Position numbers and translations under genes: made by a program. The notes under the pieces are model-generated. The model had not been told where the DNA came from. It worked only from the letters and a program-made list of their open reading frames with translations, and made no database searches. A stretch of 7,996 bases of DNA from Zoogloeaceae bacterium (GTDB taxonomy: Bacteria; Pseudomonadota; Gammaproteobacteria; Burkholderiales; Rhodocyclaceae): positions 1-7,996 of the forward strand of contig JAISSL010000228.1 in NCBI GenBank assembly GCA_031273145.1, written 5' to 3'. Of this stretch, positions 1 to 6,316 are shown in pieces (position 1 is the first letter of the stretch; the number at the start of each line of letters is the position of its first letter).

Positions 1-281
1 CAATCGCCATACGCGGCAAGGATGACCTTGTGTTCCAGCGCCATTTGGATGGCCTGATTGATGCGACCAATCGGCAGCACGCAAACCGGGCAACCGGGGC
101 CGTGAATCATCTTGATTTGCGTTGGCAAAAGCGCGGTTAGGCCGTAACGGGCAATGGCATGGGTATGTCCGCCGCAAAATTCCATGAAGCGGTACGTTCG
201 GGACGAATCCGTTTCGCGGCGCATGGCATCCGCAATTTTCCGCGCCAGCGCGCCATCCCGGAATTCGTCAATGTATTTCAT
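1..281 (-). CDS. hypD: HypD, [NiFe]-hydrogenase maturation protein, 5' part only
   Basis: HypD is the iron-sulfur scaffold that, with HypC, carries the Fe(CN)2CO unit built for the active site of [NiFe] hydrogenases in the cytoplasm. The first 93 codons are in the window; the rest (family length about 370 residues) lies beyond the left edge. The translation opens MKYIDEFRDG and contains FCGGHTH (residues 35–41) and GPGCPVCVLP (61–70). Cys36, Cys64 and Cys67 keep the spacing of E. coli HypD Cys41, Cys69 and Cys72. The ATG at 281 matches the usual family start, but the Shine-Dalgarno is weak (AAGACAC just upstream). hypD normally follows hypC in a hyp operon; here the upstream neighbour, 71 bases away, is an NHL-repeat gene, so hypD may begin its own unit or be the tail of the aspS run. 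The identity is clear from the motifs; whether the full gene is intact cannot be seen. Confidence 0.95.
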   Translation of the reverse strand, partial: MKYIDEFRDGALARKIADAMRRETDSSRTYRFMEFCGGHTHAIARYGLTALLPTQIKMIHGPGCPVCVLPIGRINQAIQMALEHKVILAAYGD

Positions 282-301
282 GTGTCTTGTAGATGGCGAT
301 T

Positions 302-332
302 AAAAAACCGTTCGCAATTGCCGGGACTTGCG
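302..332 (-). terminator. weak candidate intrinsic terminator after the NHL gene
   Basis: Reading the minus strand just after the NHL stop codon, CGCAA (plus 328–332) can pair with TTGCG (plus 313–317) across a 10-base loop. Five bases later there is a run of six T (plus 302–307). The stem is short and the T run is not directly adjacent, so termination would be partial at best. If it works it would separate the NHL gene from hypD. Confidence 0.25.
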
Positions 333-352
333 GCGCGTGAAAAGTATGAAGC

Positions 353-1420
353 TCACGGACGGCGGATTTCGATCTTGCGGATGCGGCTATTCCCAGAATC
401 TGCCACATAGAGGTTACCTGCCGCGTCAATTGCAATACCGCGAGGAAAACTAAACCTGGCAGAGTTCCCCTCGCCATCGGCAAAGCCTCCCCCATGATTG
501 CCCGCAAGAGTAGAGACATTCCCGCTTGGCGTTATCTTGCGGATGCGGTGATTCTCCATATCCGTCACATAGAGGTTGTCCGCCGCGTCAATCGCAATAC
601 CCAAAGGTACATGAAACCGTGCTACACCTCTCCCTCCATCAGTAAAGCCTCGCTTACCGCCTGCAAAGGTCGTGACTTCCCCCTTTGGCGTGATTCTGCG
701 GATGCGGTGGTTCCAACTATCCGCTACATAGAGGTTGTCCACTGCGTCAATGGCAATGCCAAAAGGCGCATAAAACTGCGCCGCGCTTCCCTTTCCATTG
801 GCAAAACCTCGCTTACCGCCCGCAAGGGTCGTGACTTCTCCCTTTGGGGTCACCTTGCGGGTGCTGTGGTTATTCGTATCCGTCACATAGAGACTGCCTG
901 CTGCGTCAATTGTGATACCGGCAGGGGTATAAAACCGCGCCGCGCTACCCAAACCGTCGGCAAAACCGTTCTCTCCGCCCGCAAGGGTAGTGACTTCCTC
1001 GCTTGGCGTTATTTTGCGGATGCGGTAATTTCCCCAATCTGCAACATAAAGGTTGCCTGCCATATCTGTTGTGATGCCGACAAGCTCCTTGAAGCGGGCA
1101 ACGCTTATCTGTCCGTCGGCAGAACCCCACTCGCTGCCGCCCGCAAAGGTACTGACTTCTCCCTCTGGCGTGATTTTGCGGATACGTTGGCTACCCTCCG
1201 TCACATAGAGATTGCCTGCCGTATCAATCGCAAGGCTGTTAGGCTGGATAAACTGGGCGACGCTTCCCTCACCATCGGCAAAGCCTTTCTCACCACTGCC
1301 CGCAAGGGTACTGACAATAACCGTTTCAGACTGAGCAGGATGGCTCGCGCAAACCGCCAATACCGCCAGCATTGCAATCGCAATTCCTGTTTTCTTTGGA
1401 AAATGTGTCGCAAGGGGCAT
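353..1420 (-). CDS. secreted six-repeat NHL beta-propeller protein
   Basis: This 355-residue protein is an NHL-repeat protein of unknown function. Residues 1–31 look like a Sec signal peptide: basic start with KK at 9–10, hydrophobic stretch about 11–25, likely cleavage after AQS (29–31). The rest is six repeats of 53–54 residues, starting near residues 36, 89, 143, 196, 249 and 302. Each runs V(S/T)T(L/F)AG, GFADG, ARF, GIAIDAAGNLYVAD, then a variant of NHRIRKITP. Six blades would close one beta-propeller with no further domain, pointing to a periplasmic or released binding or scaffold protein. The ATG at 1420 has GGAG nine bases upstream. The gene starts 22 bases after the aspS stop, so it is probably co-transcribed with aspS, although no role in translation is implied. 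Related propellers include ligand-binding and lactonase-like proteins; no catalytic metal site is obvious here. The fold is clear, the function unknown. Confidence 0.88.
   Translation of the reverse strand: MPLATHFPKKTGIAIAMLAVLAVCASHPAQSETVIVSTLAGSGEKGFADGEGSVAQFIQPNSLAIDTAGNLYVTEGSQRIRKITPEGEVSTFAGGSEWGSADGQISVARFKELVGITTDMAGNLYVADWGNYRIRKITPSEEVTTLAGGENGFADGLGSAARFYTPAGITIDAAGSLYVTDTNNHSTRKVTPKGEVTTLAGGKRGFANGKGSAAQFYAPFGIAIDAVDNLYVADSWNHRIRRITPKGEVTTFAGGKRGFTDGGRGVARFHVPLGIAIDAADNLYVTDMENHRIRKITPSGNVSTLAGNHGGGFADGEGNSARFSFPRGIAIDAAGNLYVADSGNSRIRKIEIRRP
356..1315 (-). repeat. six in-gene tandem repeats of about 159 bp (NHL blades)
   Basis: The repeat units begin at about 1315, 1156, 994, 835, 676 and 517, reading down the minus strand. 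They are 159 bp apart except for one 162-bp unit. Units 4 and 5 are close: 36 of 53 residues are identical, and DNA blocks such as GGCGGTAAGCGAGG and GACAACCTCTATGT are shared. This indicates growth by internal duplication followed by drift. The repeats are coding, not intergenic. Confidence 0.9.
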
Positions 1421-1442
1421 TGGTAAAACTCCGGTCTGAATT

Positions 1443-3221
1443 TTAGCTGGCGGCGGGTTGGCGCAAACGTATATGCAACTCTCGCAACTGTTTTTCGTCC
1501 ACGCTGGAAGGCGCGTCGGTCAAGAGGCACTGGGCGCGCTGGGTCTTGGGGAAGGCAATTACGTCGCGGATGGAAACGGCTCCCGTCATCAGGGTGACGA
1601 TCCGATCCAGGCCAAATGCCAGCCCGCCATGCGGCGGCGCGCCATAACGCAGGGCATCCAGCAAAAAGCCAAACTTGGCGCGTTGTTCTTCCGCGCCGAT
1701 GTTGAGCGCCTGAAACACGGTTTCCTGCACGTCCGGGCGATGGATACGAATGGAACCGCCGCCGATTTCCCAACCGTTCAGGGCAAGGTCATATGCCTTG
1801 GCAAGGCATTGGCCGGGGTCGCTTTGCAGTAAAGAGACATGTTCATCCTTGGGCGAGGTAAAGGGATGGTGGCAGGCGTTCCAGCGATTTTCCGCCTCGT
1901 CCCGCTCGAACATGGGAAAATCCACAATCCATACGGGTTCCCAAGCCTGCTGGTTGGTATGTCCCTTTTCATGCCCCAGTTTTATACGCAACGCGCCCAG
2001 CGCGTCATTGACGATGGCCGTCTTGTCCGCGCAGAAGAAAATGAGATCGCCCGATTGCGCGCCGGTACGCGCAAGAATCTGCTTGAGCGCGGCCTCATGC
2101 AGGTTCTTGACAATGGGCGATTGCAGGCCGTTTTCGTTGGCCTCTTTACAATCATTGACCTTGATATAGGCCAGTCCCTTCGCGCCGTAGATGGTGACGA
2201 ATTTCGTGTATTCGTCAATTTCCCCACGGGTTAGCGCCGCGCCGCCGGGAATCCGCAACGCCGCAACCCGTCCGCCTGAACTGGCGGGTACGGAAAACAC
2301 CTTGAACGCCACATCGCGCACCGCATCGGTAATTTCCGTCAATTCCAGCGTGACGCGCAGGTCGGGCTTGTCGGAACCGAACCGGCGCATCACCTCAGTG
2401 TAGGAAATGCGCGGGAACGGATTGGGCAGCGCCACCTGAAGAGTCTCCGCAAACACCGCGCGAATCATCTCCTCCATCAGGGTCATGATGGCATCTTCGG
2501 TGAGGAAGGAAGTTTCAATATCCACCTGGGTAAATTCCGGCTGCCGGTCGGCGCGCAGGTCTTCATCCCGGAAACATTTGACGATCTGATAATAGCGATC
2601 AAACCCCGCAACCATCAAAAGCTGCTTGAAAAGCTGCGGCGACTGGGGCAGGGCAAAAAACTGTCCGGCCTGAATGCGGGACGGCACCAGATAATCCCGC
2701 GCGCCTTCCGGCGTACTCTTGGTCAACATCGGCGTTTCCACGTCAATGAAACCGTGCTCATCCAAAAAGCGACGGAACGCCCTCGTGACCCGGTAACGCA
2801 GCAGAAGATTCTTCTGCATTTCAGGCCGCCGCAGATCAATCACCCGGTGAGTCAGGCGCACGTTTTCCGAAAGATTTTCTTCATCCAACTGGAAGGGCGG
2901 GGTTACGGAAGGATTCAGCACCTCAATTTCATGGCACAGCACCTCAATTTCGCCGGAAGCAATCAGGGGATTCCGCGAGCCTTCCGGGCGCATCCGCACC
3001 TTGCCGGTAACTTTCAGACAAAACTCGTTGCGTATTGATTCCGCAACCTTGAACATTTCCGGGCGGTCGGGGTCGCAGACAATCTGCGCCAGTCCTTCCC
3101 GGTCGCGCAGGTCAATGAAGATAACGCCCCCGTGGTCGCGGCGACGATGCGCCCAACCCGCAAGGGTTACAATCCGATCACAGGAAGCAGCGGACAGTTC
3201 GCCGCAATAATGGGTACGCAT
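1443..3221 (-). CDS. aspS: aspartyl-tRNA synthetase, bacterial type, probably non-discriminating
   Basis: AspRS charges tRNA with aspartate in the cytoplasm. At 592 residues it has full bacterial length. The order is an N-terminal OB-fold anticodon-binding domain (about 1–105), a class II catalytic core with [12 protein letters not shown] (171–182), [12 protein letters not shown] (191–202) and motif 2 [16 protein letters not shown] (217–232), the inserted GAD domain (about 290–415), and motif 3 GGLAFGLDR (532–540). His30 (RRRDHGG) and Gly81 (RPEG) match the His31/Gly82 pair of the Pseudomonas aeruginosa enzyme. That pair is linked to relaxed specificity for tRNA-Asp and tRNA-Asn; E. coli has Leu at the first site. 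An amidotransferase GatCAB would then be needed elsewhere in the genome to make Asn-tRNA. The ATG at 3221 shares its A with the stop of the upstream DUF502 gene (TGATG), with GGAA eight bases before it, so translation is probably coupled. Confidence 0.98.
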   Translation of the reverse strand: MRTHYCGELSAASCDRIVTLAGWAHRRRDHGGVIFIDLRDREGLAQIVCDPDRPEMFKVAESIRNEFCLKVTGKVRMRPEGSRNPLIASGEIEVLCHEIEVLNPSVTPPFQLDEENLSENVRLTHRVIDLRRPEMQKNLLLRYRVTRAFRRFLDEHGFIDVETPMLTKSTPEGARDYLVPSRIQAGQFFALPQSPQLFKQLLMVAGFDRYYQIVKCFRDEDLRADRQPEFTQVDIETSFLTEDAIMTLMEEMIRAVFAETLQVALPNPFPRISYTEVMRRFGSDKPDLRVTLELTEITDAVRDVAFKVFSVPASSGGRVAALRIPGGAALTRGEIDEYTKFVTIYGAKGLAYIKVNDCKEANENGLQSPIVKNLHEAALKQILARTGAQSGDLIFFCADKTAIVNDALGALRIKLGHEKGHTNQQAWEPVWIVDFPMFERDEAENRWNACHHPFTSPKDEHVSLLQSDPGQCLAKAYDLALNGWEIGGGSIRIHRPDVQETVFQALNIGAEEQRAKFGFLLDALRYGAPPHGGLAFGLDRIVTLMTGAVSIRDVIAFPKTQRAQCLLTDAPSSVDEKQLRELHIRLRQPAAS

Positions 3222-3895
3222 CAGGAATTTCCAGAAAGAAGAGAAGGAGAAGGGGGAGTTGGCTCCGGCTCCGCCGCATCATGCAAGACGCGGGGCGCAG
3301 GCGGCACAACTCCCATCGAAATGATGTATTTCAGGGCTTCATCCACGCTCATGTCGAGTTCCGTCACTTCCTTCGTGTGCATCATGAGAAAAAAGCCGGA
3401 AGTCGGGTTGGGCGTGGTGGGGACATAGACACTGACATAATCGTTTCCCAGATGGCGGAGCGCGTCGCCGCCGGGCTTGCCGGTAAGAAAGGCTATCGTC
3501 CAGCAGCCTTGCCTTGGATACTGCACCAGAAGCACCTTGCGGAAAGCGTTGCCCTGCGGCGAGAAAATCGTGTCGGATACCTGCTTGACCCCGTTGTAGA
3601 GGGAATTGACGACCGGAATCCGCGCCAGTATCTGCTCCCAGGTTCGCACCAGTTTCTGCCCGAGAAAGTTGGCCGCAAGGATGCCAGAAACGAGTACGAC
3701 CAACAGGGTCAAGAGCGTCCCTATGCCGGGGATGTTGAACCCGAACAGGTTGACCGGATGCAGATGTTCCGGCAGCAACAGGATTGATTGATCCATCACG
3801 CTGATGATGAGCGACAGCACCCAGACCGTGATGACCAGGGGAATCCAGATCAGCAGGCCGGTAATGAAGCAGCGTTTGAGCGTAGTGGATTTCAA
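3221..3895 (-). CDS. DUF502 family inner-membrane protein, TTG start
   Basis: This 224-residue membrane protein belongs to the DUF502 (COG2928) family, whose biochemical role is not established. Two hydrophobic segments are visible, about 10–34 and 56–78. They are followed by the family motif [16 protein letters not shown] (91–106), a soluble part with [11 protein letters not shown] (159–169), and a proline-rich tail (about 198–218). No ATG fits: the family start ([15 protein letters not shown]) requires the TTG at 3893–3895, which has AAGG ten bases upstream. The next internal Met, residue 34, would remove the first membrane segment. The gene lies 20 bases after fmdB and overlaps aspS by one base. 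This fmdB–DUF502–aspS order recurs in Betaproteobacteria, which suggests conserved co-expression rather than a proven shared task. Family assignment is firm; function is unknown. Confidence 0.9.
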   Translation of the reverse strand: MKSTTLKRCFITGLLIWIPLVITVWVLSLIISVMDQSILLLPEHLHPVNLFGFNIPGIGTLLTLLVVLVSGILAANFLGQKLVRTWEQILARIPVVNSLYNGVKQVSDTIFSPQGNAFRKVLLVQYPRQGCWTIAFLTGKPGGDALRHLGNDYVSVYVPTTPNPTSGFFLMMHTKEVTELDMSVDEALKYIISMGVVPPAPRVLHDAAEPEPTPPSPSLLSGNS

Positions 3896-3915
3896 GGGAA
3901 ACGAGCCTTGTGGTA

Positions 3916-4188
3916 TCAGGAATCAGCGGCGGCGGGACAGGTTGCCGCAGAACAGGCGCCCTCTCCGCCCTGACAGGGGGGCGGGCTGGCAGGTTTTTTC
4001 GTGGCCGGATTCTTGAAATCCGTCGCGTACCAGCCGTTTCCCTTCAACTGAAAACCGGCGGCGGAAATTTGTCTTTCATAGCGCGCTTCGCCGCATTGCG
4101 GGCAAGCGGTCAAGGGCGCATCGCCTATCTTCTGCAAATGCTCCTTTTGAAGGCCGCAAGCGGCACAGCGGTATTCGTAAATGGGCAT
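3916..4188 (-). CDS. FmdB-family zinc ribbon protein
   Basis: This 90-residue protein opens MPIYEYRCAACG, the typical start of the FmdB/CxxC_CxxC_SSSS family. Cys8, Cys11, Cys29 and Cys32 form two CxxC knuckles able to hold one zinc ion. The central segment FQLKGNGWYATDF (about 46–58) is also a family hallmark. The tail is lysine- and proline-rich, with three further cysteines and many alanines; it is probably disordered and its cysteines are not in a CxxC pattern. The family was named from a putative regulator of a formamidase operon, but most members, including this type upstream of DUF502 and aspS, have no demonstrated function. It is the first gene of the run after a perfect −10 box, with GAG eight bases before the ATG. 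Family certain, role unknown. Confidence 0.92.
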   Translation of the reverse strand: MPIYEYRCAACGLQKEHLQKIGDAPLTACPQCGEARYERQISAAGFQLKGNGWYATDFKNPATKKPASPPPCQGGEGACSAATCPAAADS

Positions 4189-4205
4189 GATGAATCTCGA
4201 ACAAA

Positions 4206-4218
4206 AATTCGTATTATA
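4206..4218 (-). promoter_or_regulatory. promoter −10 box for fmdB–DUF502–aspS
   Basis: On the minus strand TATAAT lies at plus 4213–4218, a perfect sigma-70 −10 hexamer. Transcription would start near 4206, leaving a leader of about 18 bases before the fmdB ATG at 4188. I see no good −35 hexamer at 16–18 bases further upstream, where the sequence is GC-rich. The position in the 79-base gap between rbfA and fmdB supports a separate promoter for this run. Confidence 0.5.
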
Positions 4219-4267
4219 ACGGGATGTCGCGCGCTCTGGCGTTGCGAGTGAGGATTAGAGAAAAAGC

Positions 4268-4642
4268 CTACGTTGTCTCGCTGGCGGCGCTTTGTTCGGA
4301 AAGGGCGGTGGCTTCATCAATCAGGCGGGCAAGGCTGGTGCCGCGCTCCAGCGAATCGTCATGAATGAAATGGAGTTCAGGCAGGGTATGCAGACGCATA
4401 CAGCGCCCCAGCTCATGCCGCAGAAAACCCGCCGCGCGGGAAAGTCCCTTGCCGATGTCGGGCAGGTGGGAAATATCCAGGGTGCTGAAAAAAACCTTGG
4501 CGTGGGCGTAGTCCGGCGTCAGTTCGACGTTGGTCAAGCTAATCATGCCGACCCGTGGGTCTTTCAATTCGCTCTGGATAATCCGCGCCAGATCGCGGCG
4601 AATCTGTTCGGCGACCCGGTCGGCGCGAGAAAAGGATTTCAT
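4268..4642 (-). CDS. rbfA: ribosome-binding factor A
   Basis: RbfA binds the 30S subunit during late 16S rRNA maturation and is important for growth in the cold. The 124 residues match the family's normal length. The N-terminus RADRVAEQIRRDLARIIQ, then DPRVGMISLTNVELTPDYAHA (about 28–48, the start of the KH-like fold), the kink AAG (70–72) and RLHTLPELHF (83–92) ending near DDSLERG are all typical. The ATG at 4642 is the first start possible, because an in-frame TGA lies three codons upstream. The only Shine-Dalgarno-like GGAG is 13 bases away, longer than ideal. In most Proteobacteria rbfA sits between infB and truB; here its neighbours are a response regulator and fmdB. It is either transcribed alone or by read-through from the regulator gene. 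Confidence 0.96.
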   Translation of the reverse strand: MKSFSRADRVAEQIRRDLARIIQSELKDPRVGMISLTNVELTPDYAHAKVFFSTLDISHLPDIGKGLSRAAGFLRHELGRCMRLHTLPELHFIHDDSLERGTSLARLIDEATALSEQSAASETT

Positions 4643-4702
4643 CGTAAATCAAAAGCTCCAGTAGAAAATCAGGATCGGCAGCAACCGGAGAGAGCTTCCC
4701 TG

Positions 4703-4729
4703 AAAACAAACCGCCTGCATCCGGCAGGC
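4703..4729 (-). terminator. candidate intrinsic terminator of the response regulator gene
   Basis: On the minus strand the perfect 6-bp stem GCCTGC/GCAGGC closes a 5-base loop (plus 4713–4729). It is followed by GGTTTGTTTTC, which is T-rich. It lies about 47 bases after the response regulator stop and about 60 bases before the rbfA start, so it would end the upstream transcript. The T tract is interrupted by G, so efficiency is uncertain. Confidence 0.55.
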
Positions 4730-4775
4730 ATAAGCATACACGAATGTCGCTTGAGCGCCACGCGGCAGAAAAGAT

Positions 4776-5423
4776 TTAATACCCGTCGGTAACGGGCACG
4801 CCGCCCAGCAGGTTCGTCGCCATGTGGTTGACGTTGGCGGGAGGCGGGCGATTGACAGGCGGCGCTACCGCAGGGGTTGGCGTCGCTTCCCTTGGCGTTT
4901 CGGGCACAACCCGAACGCGGCGGGGGATTTGCTCCCCATCCAGCAGACGCTCGATCCGGGCGAAAATCTCATAACGCGAAAAAGGCTTTTTCAGAAAATC
5001 ATCCGCCCCAATGCGCGAGCTGAAGAACTTTTCCGTCATCTGCTCGTTGCCGCTCATCATGATGATGGGAATGTGCTTGGTGCGCTCATCGCGGCGCAGG
5101 GCGCGCAATGCCGCAAAGCCGTTGATGCCGGGCAGCACGATGTCCAGAAAGATCAGTTCAGGCTTTTTGTGCAGCACCAGCCTTAACCCCGATTCTGCGT
5201 CCAGGGCTTCATACACAACGCAGCCGATGGAACTCAGCACTCGCTTCAGGGCGCTGGTAATGGTGCGGGAATCATCAATCACCAGAACGCACGTCCCCTC
5301 CCGGGGATTGACCCGATCCCGGCGACGACGTTCGTCAAACGATGAATCATCCAGCTCGAAAGGCTCCGCGTCCGCTTCTGGCGAAGCCTTGAAGAACAGG
5401 CGGAAGTTGTCGAACAACCCCAT
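4776..5423 (-). CDS. single-domain response regulator (receiver only)
   Basis: This 215-residue protein has one CheY-like receiver domain at about residues 44–163 and no recognisable output domain. The acidic pair is Asp50-Asp51 (VIDDS), the phosphoacceptor Asp94 (IFLDIVLPG), the switch residue Ser124 (MMSGN), and the conserved lysine Lys146 (KKPF), so all phosphotransfer residues are present. The start resembles a short amphipathic segment (GLFDNFRLFFK), followed by an acidic then arginine-rich stretch. After residue 165 the tail is proline-rich and probably unstructured. No histidine kinase gene is adjacent, so its partner is elsewhere. Such proteins act through protein contacts, as with CheY, PilG or PilH; the sequence does not say which. 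The ATG at 5423 has AGAGGA at good spacing. It is divergent from fabZ across a 452-base gap and is followed by a likely terminator, so it is probably a single-gene unit. Confidence 0.93.
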   Translation of the reverse strand: MGLFDNFRLFFKASPEADAEPFELDDSSFDERRRRDRVNPREGTCVLVIDDSRTITSALKRVLSSIGCVVYEALDAESGLRLVLHKKPELIFLDIVLPGINGFAALRALRRDERTKHIPIIMMSGNEQMTEKFFSSRIGADDFLKKPFSRYEIFARIERLLDGEQIPRRVRVVPETPREATPTPAVAPPVNRPPPANVNHMATNLLGGVPVTDGY

Positions 5424-5459
5424 AAACCATCCTCTATCTTGAAAGCCAGGACAGGTAAA

Positions 5460-5472
5460 ATGCCTTAGGCAT
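5460..5472. promoter_or_regulatory. 13-bp palindrome upstream of the response regulator
   Basis: ATGCCTTAGGCAT is a perfect inverted repeat with 6-base arms around one central base. It lies 37–49 bases before the response regulator start codon, downstream of the weak promoter match, where an operator could sit. No regulator can be named from the sequence, and a palindrome of this size could occur by chance. Confidence 0.3.
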
Positions 5473-5610
5473 CAATACTTTGTCCATAAAAGTACAGGTT
5501 TAATTTTACCGCAAATTATTACTCTCGACATAGACATGACCTCCTGAAAGAGTTTCATATGCCATGTTTATCCCATGTGATAGTTCTTGCGTCTGTTGTC
5601 TATCTATTTT

Positions 5611-5619
5611 TGGTAAAAT
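5611..5619 (+). promoter_or_regulatory. extended −10 promoter candidate for fabZ–lpxA–lpxB
   Basis: TGGTAAAAT fits the extended −10 form TGnTAnAAT with one mismatch to TATAAT. Transcription would begin near 5626, giving a leader of about 250 bases before the fabZ GTG. No good −35 hexamer is present at 15–18 bases upstream, which fits either an extended −10 promoter or activator dependence. Confidence 0.4.
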
Positions 5620-5755
5620 TCGAGGGACGCGCAACTTTTGCATCCGGCCTTTGTTACTAGCGCAACAGCATTTTCAGGACGGATTCAGGCGGTTCAAATC
5701 CTGTTTAACTGGTTGATTTTATTGGATTGTTGCCTGCCTTGCCCTGAGTAGCCTG

Positions 5756-5851
5756 TTGCCCGGAAAAGGCTCGACCGACCCCGCAAAGGTCAACCTGTGT
5801 TGCAAAAGCAGGTACGCAATCCGGGCAAGTCATAGTAAAGTTGCGTTTTTT
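5756..5851 (+). promoter_or_regulatory. possible structured leader of fabZ with alternative hairpins
   Basis: TTGCCCGG (5756–5763) is perfectly complementary to CCGGGCAA (5821–5828). Inside this stem two short hairpins are possible: GACC (5773–5776 or 5777–5780) with GGTC (5788–5791), and ACCTG (5793–5797) with CAGGT (5809–5813). Together they would make a three-way junction. Alternatively, ACGCAA (5814–5819) can pair with TTGCGT (5841–5846), followed by T at 5847–5851, which resembles a weak terminator. The long stem and the terminator-like stem cross, so they cannot form together without a pseudoknot. This is pattern reading only; the helices are short and it matches no riboswitch class I know. 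Confidence 0.25.
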
Positions 5852-5875
5852 CCACACTCATGGGGTTTTGTCATC

Positions 5876-6316
5876 GTGGACATCCATCAAATTCTCGAAC
5901 ATTTGCCGCACCGCTATCCTTTCCTCCTGGTCGACCGGGTGCTGGAACTGGAACTCGGCAAGTCTATCCATGCCTACAAGAATGTCAGCATCAACGAGCC
6001 GTTTTTCAACGGGCATTTTCCGCATCATCCGATCATGCCCGGCGTGCTGGTGATAGAGGCGCTGGCGCAGGCAGGCGGCATTCTCACCCTCAAGACCGAG
6101 GAAGCAAAGGCAAGCGCCGACCTGATGTTCTATTTCGTCGGCATTGACAATGCGCGCTTCAAAAAGCCGGTAATGCCGGGCGACCAACTGCATCTGCATG
6201 TGAACATTGAGCGACGGTTGCGCGGTATCTGGAAATTCCGGGCAGAGGCGCGGGTCGACGGCGAAGTCGTGGCGGAAGCCACCCTGATGAGTACCTACCG
6301 GGAAGTATCCAAATGA
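5876..6316 (+). CDS. fabZ: 3-hydroxyacyl-[ACP] dehydratase FabZ, GTG start
   Basis: FabZ dehydrates (3R)-hydroxyacyl-ACP to the trans-2-enoyl-ACP in fatty acid elongation. It competes for 3-hydroxymyristoyl-type substrates with the lipid A enzymes encoded next to it. The 146-residue hotdog-fold protein begins [20 protein letters not shown] after the initiator, exactly where the family begins. That is why I place the start at the GTG 5876 rather than at the upstream in-frame ATG 5756, which would add 40 residues unlike any FabZ. GGGG lies ten bases before the GTG. The catalytic pair is His47 in [11 protein letters not shown] and Glu61 in EALAQ. The stop overlaps the lpxA start in ATGA. lpxD, often immediately upstream, is missing; a long leader takes its place. 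Confidence 0.96.
   Translation: MDIHQILEHLPHRYPFLLVDRVLELELGKSIHAYKNVSINEPFFNGHFPHHPIMPGVLVIEALAQAGGILTLKTEEAKASADLMFYFVGIDNARFKKPVMPGDQLHLHVNIERRLRGIWKFRAEARVDGEVVAEATLMSTYREVSK

Larger units (their letters stand above)
5424..5875. other. 452-base non-coding region between response regulator and fabZ
   Basis: No convincing gene is seen here on either strand. The left part must hold the minus-strand promoter of the response regulator. A weak match on the minus strand is TTGCGG, 17 bases, TTTTAT at about plus 5486–5514. The middle and right hold a plus-strand extended −10 box near 5611–5619, short direct repeats, and possible hairpins before fabZ, listed separately. The region is more AT-rich than the flanking genes on its left side, as expected of a promoter region. 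Confidence 0.7.

Noticed and set aside
356..1315. Regular repeats as a CRISPR array
   Set aside because: Period is about 159 bp, units diverge, and all are in one coding frame of a beta-propeller protein.
1346..1360. Lipoprotein signal around LAVC in the NHL protein
   Set aside because: The residue before Cys is Val, not Gly, Ala or Ser, so the lipobox is poor; a normal signal peptidase I site (AQS) follows.
494..1426. Long plus-strand open frame of 310 codons
   Set aside because: It is the antisense frame of the NHL repeats; the regular 159-bp unit keeps it open. The protein is Cys- and Arg-rich, has no family character, and the minus strand gives a signal peptide and six perfect NHL units.
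1750..2234. Plus-strand open frames opposite aspS
   Set aside because: They lie wholly within a well-conserved aspS on the other strand and show no family signature.
4261..4267. T run just after the rbfA stop as a terminator
   Set aside because: There is a T run on the minus strand but no convincing stem directly before it.
5691..5701. GGTTCAAATCC, resembling a tRNA T-loop
   Set aside because: The flanking bases do not form a T-stem, and no acceptor, D or anticodon arm is found upstream.
5756..5875. N-terminal extension of FabZ from the ATG at 5756
   Set aside because: The 40 extra residues match no FabZ and the family start coincides with the GTG at 5876, which has a usable ribosome binding site.
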